DNA from: Chloroflexota bacterium
GTDB taxonomy: Bacteria; Chloroflexota; Dehalococcoidia; Lucifugimonadales; CATQGZ01
NCBI GenBank assembly: GCA_027624995.1
Contig: JAQBTI010000147.1
Span: 1-5,913 of the forward strand
Direction: 5' to 3'
DNA: 5,913 nt
The notes beneath the pieces were generated by a model. That model was not told where the DNA came from. It saw nothing but the letters and a program-made list of their open reading frames with translations, and did no database searches. A program made the position numbers and the translations under genes. Of this stretch, positions 1-4,736 are shown piece after piece. Numbering within the stretch: the stretch's first letter is position 1; each line of letters begins with the position of its first letter.

Positions 1-408
1 ACCCGCAGGTCGACGACTTTCCAGGTATATGTCCCTTCCACGGAGATTGCCTCGAAGGCCTGGCCTCGGGGCTGGCCATCGAGCAGCGGTGGAGCTCCCC
101 TCCGGAGCGACTGCCCTCGGATCACCTCGCCTGGGGACCTGGAGGCTAGATACCTCGGGACCGCCATCGCCAATCTGGTCTGCACGCTGTCTCCTCAGCG
201 AATCGTCATAGGTGGAGGCGTGATGCGTCAGCCCCGACTACTCCCTCTGGTCCGGCGCGAGGTGCGAGCCGTACTCAACGGCTACGTGCGGGCGCCCGAT
301 ATCCTGGAGCGGATCGACGATTACATCGTAGCGCCGCAGCTCGGCAATCGCGCCGGCGTACTCGGCGCCATCGCCCTGGCGCGCCAAGCCGGGGAGGCGA
401 GAATCTAG
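1..408 (+). pseudogene. ROK-family sugar kinase (fructokinase type), C-terminal part, frameshifted
   Basis: This is the C-terminal part of a ROK kinase, a cytoplasmic enzyme that uses ATP to phosphorylate a hexose (fructose or glucose in this subgroup); the N-terminus lies off the left edge. Bases 3-135 read in frame 3 as DDFPGICPFHGDCLEGLASG and onward to DHLAW. This contains the ROK zinc motif C-P-F-H-G-x-C (Cys at 30-32, His at 39-41, Cys at 48-50). Bases 1-2 (xAC) would fit the preceding zinc-ligand His. Frame 3 then hits TAG at 147. The family sequence resumes in frame 1 at about 136 (DLEARYLGTAIANLV, then SPQRIVIGGGVM at about 187-222) and ends NRAGVLGAIALARQ before TAG at 406. TGGGGACCTGGAGGCT in place of the expected TGG GAC CTG GAG GCT implies one extra G in the run at 133-136. 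The motif GLAI replaces the usual GPAI. The gene is either a real pseudogene or carries a sequencing error. Confidence 0.82.
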
Positions 409-1124
409 CGCCTCGCGTCGAACTTGACTGCGAAGCCCGCGCCGCATTCTGTGCATCGACCCTTCCCTCCAGAAGCTCTCACCGCGCGTCCACAGTTGGG
501 GCAGTGGTGGACGCCGTCTGGTCCCGTGCGCACCGGCTTGCCACCAGACTTCCCATGCTCATCCATCGCGGCCAGCCGTGAAAGTATCGGTGTAACTATG
601 GTCACGGACAGGAGCAGGATTGACAGGACTCCCGCAGCGCGCCACTGCTTGGACTCGAACTCTTCGGCCCAGATCATCCAGATCACAAGCGCGGCGAGCG
701 CACCTCCGATTGACGTCGCGATTGGCAGGAGCGACCGGTATCGAGTAGACGGGCGGCGGAGTGATAGCAATGACGAGTGGCCCGCGAAGACTGATATGAC
801 CTCCAGAGAGACGGCGGATTTCCACAACTGATCCTCGTCTACCTCAAGCCATAGTGCGTAGAGAAATACCGGGAGTGCCGCCAGTGCAGCCAACAGTCCC
901 ACAAAGGAGATCAGCAGGTAGCCGAACGAACGCTTCTCGAGGCTGGCAGCGTTCAACATTATGAGCAGTGAGGTAGCCGAAACGAACAGTGTAGTACCGA
1001 GGGTCTTGCCACTCCATTCGTCCAGGTCCTGGCGCAGTAGCGCGTAGATACCCAGGGCCGCACTTAGTCCGATCGTCCCGATCAGTACCTTGAGCGCCGA
1101 CTTGTAAAGGCCTCTGCCGTTCAT
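405..1124 (-). CDS. six-helix membrane protein with C-terminal zinc ribbon, function unknown
   Basis: This is a 239-residue protein I cannot assign to a named family. Six hydrophobic segments are visible at about residues 10-30, 40-60, 68-93, 101-122, 131-152 and 162-183. Loops alternate between acidic (31-39 with DLDE; 94-99 with EVDED; 153-158 with EEFE) and basic (61-66 with EKR; 123-130 with RRPSTRYR). By the positive-inside rule the acidic loops would be outside and both ends cytoplasmic. The tail (208-227) has Cys208, 211, 224 and 227 as CPNC-x12-CTEC, a classic zinc ribbon, joined by a flexible Gly/Lys linker. I chose ATG at 1124 because hydrophobic sequence starts just after it; the frame stays open upstream to a TTG at 1289, but those 55 residues look non-coding. 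A weak GGA precedes the ATG. The gene is convergent with the kinase remnant. A role as a small-molecule or nucleic-acid-responsive membrane sensor is only speculation. Confidence 0.8.
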   Translation of the reverse strand: MNGRGLYKSALKVLIGTIGLSAALGIYALLRQDLDEWSGKTLGTTLFVSATSLLIMLNAASLEKRSFGYLLISFVGLLAALAALPVFLYALWLEVDEDQLWKSAVSLEVISVFAGHSSLLSLRRPSTRYRSLLPIATSIGGALAALVIWMIWAEEFESKQWRAAGVLSILLLSVTIVTPILSRLAAMDEHGKSGGKPVRTGPDGVHHCPNCGRAVRASGGKGRCTECGAGFAVKFDARR

Positions 1125-1155
1125 ATCACGTCCAATCTGCGTCTTTGGCCGGATG

Positions 1156-1161
1156 AGTATA
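1156..1161 (-). promoter_or_regulatory. possible -10 element for the membrane protein gene
   Basis: On the minus strand this reads TATACT, five of six matches to TATAAT, about 32 bases upstream of the ATG at 1124. I found no convincing -35 box at 16-18 bases spacing and no TGn extension, so this is a weak candidate only. Confidence 0.2.
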
Positions 1162-1231
1162 TCCTGCGTGTGCACGGGCCACGCTAGGCAACTTTGCGGT
1201 CGTTCCGTGAGCAGATTCTTTGTGCCGCCGT

Positions 1232-1260
1232 TTGACAGGTCCGCACTGCGCGAATACCAT
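1232..1260 (+). promoter_or_regulatory. sigma70-type promoter for the phosphoesterase-aldolase-mutase genes
   Basis: A perfect -35 box TTGACA (1232-1237) is followed after exactly 17 bases by TACCAT (1255-1260), four of six matches to the -10 consensus. It lies in the divergent spacer and points towards the phosphoesterase. Transcription would start near 1267 and leave an 86-base leader before the ATG at 1353. No better candidate was seen ahead of the following two genes, so it may serve all three. Confidence 0.45.
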
Positions 1261-1342
1261 TCCGCATCGTCGGGGCTAGGGACTCTCAAGCCATCCAGGC
1301 CCCAATTCAGTGTCGGAACGCGAACCGTCCGGTGCCACCGGC

Positions 1343-1347
1343 GGAGG
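1343..1347 (+). promoter_or_regulatory. ribosome binding site GGAGG, fixes the phosphoesterase start
   Basis: GGAGG lies five bases before ATG 1353. This strong site selects that ATG over the in-frame GTG at 1332, which lies upstream of it. Confidence 0.85.
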
Positions 1348-1352
1348 AAAAT

Positions 1353-2207
1353 ATGGCCTTCTCATTCATTCAGTTGGCAGACCCCCAGTTCGGTATGCAC
1401 GCGGGGCTGAGTGGCCCTGACAACCCCAACCGTGGCCTGTTTGCCGATCTCGGGTTGAACGTTCCTCGTTTTCCGAAGGTCACCGGATTCCAATACGAGA
1501 CCGAGCGCTACGAGATGGCTATTGCCGCCGCCAACAGGCTCAAGCCCGAATTCGTCGTGACCTGCGGTGACATGTGCAACGACAAGGACGACCCCACCGA
1601 CGAGTACGCCGAGCTGATGCGCATAACCGGCAAGCTCTCCAAGAGCATCCCCATGTATTGGGTCTCGGGGAACCACGATATAACGAACGAGCCCACGCAG
1701 GAATCTCTCTCTCGGTACCGAAAACTGTACGGTGACGACCTCTACTCGTTCGACCGAGAGGACTCCCACTTCGTGGTCTTGAATAGCACGGTATGTCAGG
1801 AGCCGTCACAGGTATGGGACGAATGGGAGAAACAGGTCGAGTTTCTGACGTCGGACCTGATGGAGGCGCGAGGGAAGGGGAGCCGGCACATAGTCGTCTT
1901 CACTCACCATCCTCCGTTCCTGACCTCTGTGAACGAGGCCGATAGCTGGCTAGTCCTCCCCAGGGAACGAAGGCGCGTGCTCATAGACCTGTTCGTGAAG
2001 TACGGCGTCTCGCACGTGTTCGCTGGGCACTGGCACAGGAATCACTACAGCTATTTCGGCGACCTGCAGATCGTCGCGACCAGCTCGGTCGGATTTCCGT
2101 TGGGCAATGACCCCTCCGGACTCCGCATCGTGAAGGTGTACGATGATCGAATGGAGCACGAGTTCTACGGGTTCGACGAGCTGCCTGGAAGTATCGAGCT
2201 CGAGTAG
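1353..2207 (+). CDS. calcineurin-like metallophosphoesterase, CPPED1-like
   Basis: This 284-residue protein is a complete binuclear-metal phosphoesterase. The metal motifs appear in order: ADPQFG (Asp10, Gln12), CGD (Asp73), SGNHD (Asn107, His108), FTHHPP (His185/186) and GHWH (His226, His228). The first motif is D-x-Q rather than the common D-x-H. That change, the long insert at residues 16-45 before the ETERYE helix, and later stretches (GNHDI.N.PT, WGDD-like YGDDLYSF, SSVGFPLG.DPSGLRIV) match the eukaryotic CPPED1 phosphatase subgroup as I remember it. Human CPPED1 is a protein Ser/Thr phosphatase; the substrate of bacterial relatives is not known to me. There is no signal peptide or membrane segment, so it is likely cytoplasmic. 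The start is fixed by GGAGG at 1343. It ends 55 bases before the aldolase gene and is probably cotranscribed with it. The family call is firm, but the substrate is open (protein, nucleotide or sugar phosphate). Confidence 0.92.
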   Translation: MAFSFIQLADPQFGMHAGLSGPDNPNRGLFADLGLNVPRFPKVTGFQYETERYEMAIAAANRLKPEFVVTCGDMCNDKDDPTDEYAELMRITGKLSKSIPMYWVSGNHDITNEPTQESLSRYRKLYGDDLYSFDREDSHFVVLNSTVCQEPSQVWDEWEKQVEFLTSDLMEARGKGSRHIVVFTHHPPFLTSVNEADSWLVLPRERRRVLIDLFVKYGVSHVFAGHWHRNHYSYFGDLQIVATSSVGFPLGNDPSGLRIVKVYDDRMEHEFYGFDELPGSIELE

Positions 2208-2251
2208 ACATCAGGCGTTGCTGAGGCAAGAGAAAACGACGATCAGAAAAC

Positions 2252-2256
2252 GAGGA
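2252..2256 (+). promoter_or_regulatory. ribosome binding site GAGGA, fixes the aldolase start
   Basis: GAGGA lies six bases before ATG 2263. It supports this start over an upstream in-frame ATG at 2143 that lies inside the phosphoesterase gene. Confidence 0.75.
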
Positions 2257-2262
2257 CTCCCA

Positions 2263-2973
2263 ATGAGGACCAACAAGATACTCGAAAAGATGAAGGCCGG
2301 GGAGAAGGCGCGCGGTTGCGCTCTTACATTTTCGTCTTCGACGATCGTGGATCTTCTGGGCATGTCCGGGTTCGACTTTGTCCAGTTCGACGCCGAACAC
2401 GGGCCATTCACGCCGGAGAGCATGGATGACCTCTGCCGTGTCGCCGACATGGCAGGACTGACTCCGATCGCCAGAGTGCCCGACATCGAAGACTCGACGA
2501 TTCTCCGCTGCCTGGACAGGGGAGTCATGGGTATCATGGGCCCCCATATCACGACCGCGGAGCGCGCGCGACAGCTTGCTGAAGCCTGTCGCTACGTCCC
2601 GCGTGGCAAACGCAGCTTTGGAGACGCACGTGGGGCGTACTTCGGTGAGTTCGAGTCCGGTCCCCAATACATGGAGCACACCAACACTCAAGTCCTGGTA
2701 ATCGCGCAATTGGAGGATGTACAGGTACTCGACCACATCGACGACATCCTCGAAGTCGACGGCATCGACGTCTACGCGTCGGGCGCGCAGGACATCGCCC
2801 AGTCCCTTGGTCTGCCAGGGCAGCCCGATCATCCTAAGGTCAAGCAATTCGAGGCCGAGGTTGCGGCGGCGGTCCATGCGGCTGGGAAGAAGACCCACGT
2901 GGACGCTTACATCCTCGCTCGCTCCACGGACCTGATTCTAGATGCGGCCAAGACATTCCTGCGGAACAATTGA
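2263..2973 (+). CDS. HpcH/HpaI-family class II aldolase
   Basis: This 236-residue protein covers essentially a full HpcH/HpaI TIM barrel (usual length about 250). Family enzymes cleave or condense 2-oxo-3-deoxy or 4-hydroxy-2-oxo acids to or from pyruvate and an aldehyde with a divalent metal; some relatives act on CoA thioesters. Visible active-site parts, with E. coli HpaI equivalents in brackets, are: FDAEHGPF with His46 (His45), ARVPD with Arg71 (Arg70), AQLED with Gln149 and Glu151 (Gln147, metal Glu149), and GAQDIAQSLG with Asp177 (metal Asp175). LGLPGQPDHP (182-191) is a strong family signature. All catalytic and metal residues are therefore kept. The usual GP-x-D loop is GAQD, and the pocket segment is GPHITTAE, so the aldehyde partner may differ from HpaI. 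It sits between the phosphoesterase and the mutase genes. Substrate is not assigned. Confidence 0.9.
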   Translation: MRTNKILEKMKAGEKARGCALTFSSSTIVDLLGMSGFDFVQFDAEHGPFTPESMDDLCRVADMAGLTPIARVPDIEDSTILRCLDRGVMGIMGPHITTAERARQLAEACRYVPRGKRSFGDARGAYFGEFESGPQYMEHTNTQVLVIAQLEDVQVLDHIDDILEVDGIDVYASGAQDIAQSLGLPGQPDHPKVKQFEAEVAAAVHAAGKKTHVDAYILARSTDLILDAAKTFLRNN

Positions 2974-3004
2974 CGGCGTATATGTGCGGACAACGTTACC
3001 CCTG

Positions 3005-4621
3005 ATGGCGCCTTCCAAGACGCCAGAACCCCGAGAGCGACAGGCATCATTCAGCACGATGTCGGGTATCCCGGTGGAGCGGGCCTATACGCCGGAGCAC
3101 CTTGGCGACGAGGACGATCGACGGTCGGGCGTTCCCGGCGATTACCCATACCTCCGTGGAGTCCACGCCTCGGGTTACCGGGGGCGGCTCTGGACGATGC
3201 GGATGTTTGCCGGCTTCGGGACCGCCGAAGAAACGAACGCGCGCTTCAGGTACCTGCTGAACCAGGGTCAATCCGGGCTAAGCGTAGCCTTCGATCTGCC
3301 GACCCTCTACGGCTATGATACAGACGACCCGCTGGCCAGAGGCGAGTTCGGCAAGGGTGGAGTGGCTGTCTCGTCTCTTGCCGATATGGAGGTACTCTTC
3401 GAGGGTATCCCTCTGGGCGAGATAACGACCTCGATGACGGTAAATGCGCCAGCCGCCATCGTCTGGGCAATGTACATCGTTACCGCCGAGAAGCAGGGTG
3501 TGCCCCAGGATGCCCTGGGCGGCACGATTCAGAATGACATTCTCAAAGAGTACACAGCCCAGAACGAGTTTATTTTCCCTCCCGCGCCGTCCATGCGCCT
3601 GGTGGTGGACACGATCGAGTACGCTACGCACAATCTCCCTAAGTGGAACCCGATCAGTATCAGCGGTTACCACATCCGCGAGGCTGGGGCGACAGCGGTG
3701 CAGGAGCTCGCGTTTACGCTGGCCGACGGATTCGAGTACGTTCGGGCCTGCGTCGAGAGGGGGCTGGATATTGACGATTTCGCCCCTCGGTTGAGCTTCT
3801 TCTTCAGCGTCCATCAGGACTTCTTTGAGGAGATTGCCAAGTTCCGCGCAGCGCGCCGCATCTGGGCGAAGGAGATGCGAGAGACTTTCGGCGCCAAGAA
3901 CGAGCGCTCGTGGTGGCTGCGGACCCACGCACAGACCGCCGGCGCTACACTGACGGCCCAGCAGCCCGAGAACAACGTGTCCCGAGTTGCTCTTCAGGCT
4001 CTGGCCGCGGTCCTGAGCGGGGTCCAGTCGCTCCACACAAATTCCAAAGACGAGGCTTGGGCGCTGCCTACGGAAGGAGCCGCCCGGCTGGCCCTTCGCA
4101 CCCAGCAGATCATCGCCCACGAGACCGGTGTGACCAACACCGTCGATCCACTTGGGGGCAGCTATTACCTGGAATGGCTCACCGACCAAGTCGAAGAGGG
4201 CGCCTACGAATATTTCCGGCAGATCGAGGAGTTGGGCGGTGTAATGGCGGCTATCGACGACGGATTTGTTGTAAACGAGATCGCCGATGCGGCTGAGAAC
4301 TACCAGCGCGAGCTGGACCGCCGTGAAAGGCTGATTGTCGGGGTCAATGAAGAGGAGACCGACGAGGCCCCCGGCATCCCGGTCCTAACCGTGGACCCGG
4401 ACGGGGAGCGCCACCACCTGGAACGGCTTCGCCGCGTCCGCGAGGAGCGGGACGCCGGCGCCGTGGAGGACTCCTTGGAGCGCCTGCGCAAGGCCGCCGC
4501 CAGTGCCGACAACCTGATGCCGCCGATCCTAGACGCTGTCCGCGCCTACGCGACGCTGGGGGAGATGATGCAAGTGTTGCGGGACGTCTGGGGCGAGCAG
4601 AAGCCTTCATCGTCTGCCTAG
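3005..4621 (+). CDS. B12-dependent acyl-CoA mutase large subunit, isobutyryl-CoA-mutase-like
   Basis: This is the catalytic TIM-barrel subunit of the methylmalonyl-CoA mutase family, 538 residues from ATG 3005. Family blocks are clear: SGIPVERAYTPEHL, YRGRLWTMR, GLSVAFDLPT, GTIQNDILKEY, SISGYHIREAGA, APRLSFFF, AQQPENN, QSLHTNS, DPLGGSYY and IVGVN, ending with NLMPPILDAVRAYATLGE. The catalytic His (of P. shermanii His244) is in SGYH. The residue equivalent to Tyr89 is Phe (codon 3206-3208, in TMRMFAGFG), and that equivalent to Arg207 is Gln (3560-3562, in EYTAQNEF). Phe and Gln are the pair known from isobutyryl-CoA mutase, which interconverts isobutyryl- and n-butyryl-CoA. The protein stops before any cobalamin domain (no DxHxxG), so it needs a separate small subunit. 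The start is uncertain: no Shine-Dalgarno is seen, and ATG 2942, GTG 2984 and ATG 3059 are alternatives. 3005 keeps the Arg-rich lead-in and avoids overlap with the aldolase. Confidence 0.93.
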   Translation: MAPSKTPEPRERQASFSTMSGIPVERAYTPEHLGDEDDRRSGVPGDYPYLRGVHASGYRGRLWTMRMFAGFGTAEETNARFRYLLNQGQSGLSVAFDLPTLYGYDTDDPLARGEFGKGGVAVSSLADMEVLFEGIPLGEITTSMTVNAPAAIVWAMYIVTAEKQGVPQDALGGTIQNDILKEYTAQNEFIFPPAPSMRLVVDTIEYATHNLPKWNPISISGYHIREAGATAVQELAFTLADGFEYVRACVERGLDIDDFAPRLSFFFSVHQDFFEEIAKFRAARRIWAKEMRETFGAKNERSWWLRTHAQTAGATLTAQQPENNVSRVALQALAAVLSGVQSLHTNSKDEAWALPTEGAARLALRTQQIIAHETGVTNTVDPLGGSYYLEWLTDQVEEGAYEYFRQIEELGGVMAAIDDGFVVNEIADAAENYQRELDRRERLIVGVNEEETDEAPGIPVLTVDPDGERHHLERLRRVREERDAGAVEDSLERLRKAAASADNLMPPILDAVRAYATLGEMMQVLRDVWGEQKPSSSA

Positions 4622-4649
4622 ACGTGCTCTTGTCCACCAGGTTTGACAC

Positions 4650-4669
4650 CCTGCCTGGCTGCGGGCAGG
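4650..4669. terminator. small GC-rich hairpin, possible weak terminator
   Basis: CCTGCC (4650-4655) pairs perfectly with GGCAGG (4664-4669) around an eight-base loop, 28 bases after the mutase stop codon. No T tract follows, so it is not a canonical intrinsic terminator. The rest of the gap to 4736 shows no clear promoter. Confidence 0.25.
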
Positions 4670-4736
4670 CACGGGGACCTGCCGCTACGGGAAACGGAGA
4701 CCTCAATATCCTTCTTACAACTGAACGGCGCGCAAA

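Noticed and set aside
424..831. Plus-strand open frame of 135 codons opposite the membrane protein
   Set aside because: It lacks any family-like sequence, and the opposite strand has clear helices and a zinc ribbon, so it is a shadow.
2215..2236. TTGC-TGAG-GCAA mini hairpin between phosphoesterase and aldolase
   Set aside because: A four-base stem is too short to support a terminator or regulatory structure.
1981..2898. Long minus-strand open frame (305 codons) across the phosphoesterase-aldolase junction
   Set aside because: It is antisense to two well-supported enzymes, rich in Arg and Ser, and shows no recognisable motif.
2970..2998. TTGACG at 2970-2975 as a promoter for the mutase
   Set aside because: The segment 17 bases downstream (ACGTTA) is a poor -10 match, and the gene spacing fits an operon.
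3278..4189. Minus-strand open frame of 303 codons inside the mutase gene
   Set aside because: The plus strand carries unmistakable mutase motifs throughout; the antisense frame reflects GC-rich codon structure.
4643..4671. TTGACA at 4643-4648 as a promoter for the ABC-F gene
   Set aside because: No -10-like hexamer lies at 16-18 bases (CAGGCA at 17), and the putative hairpin occupies that place.
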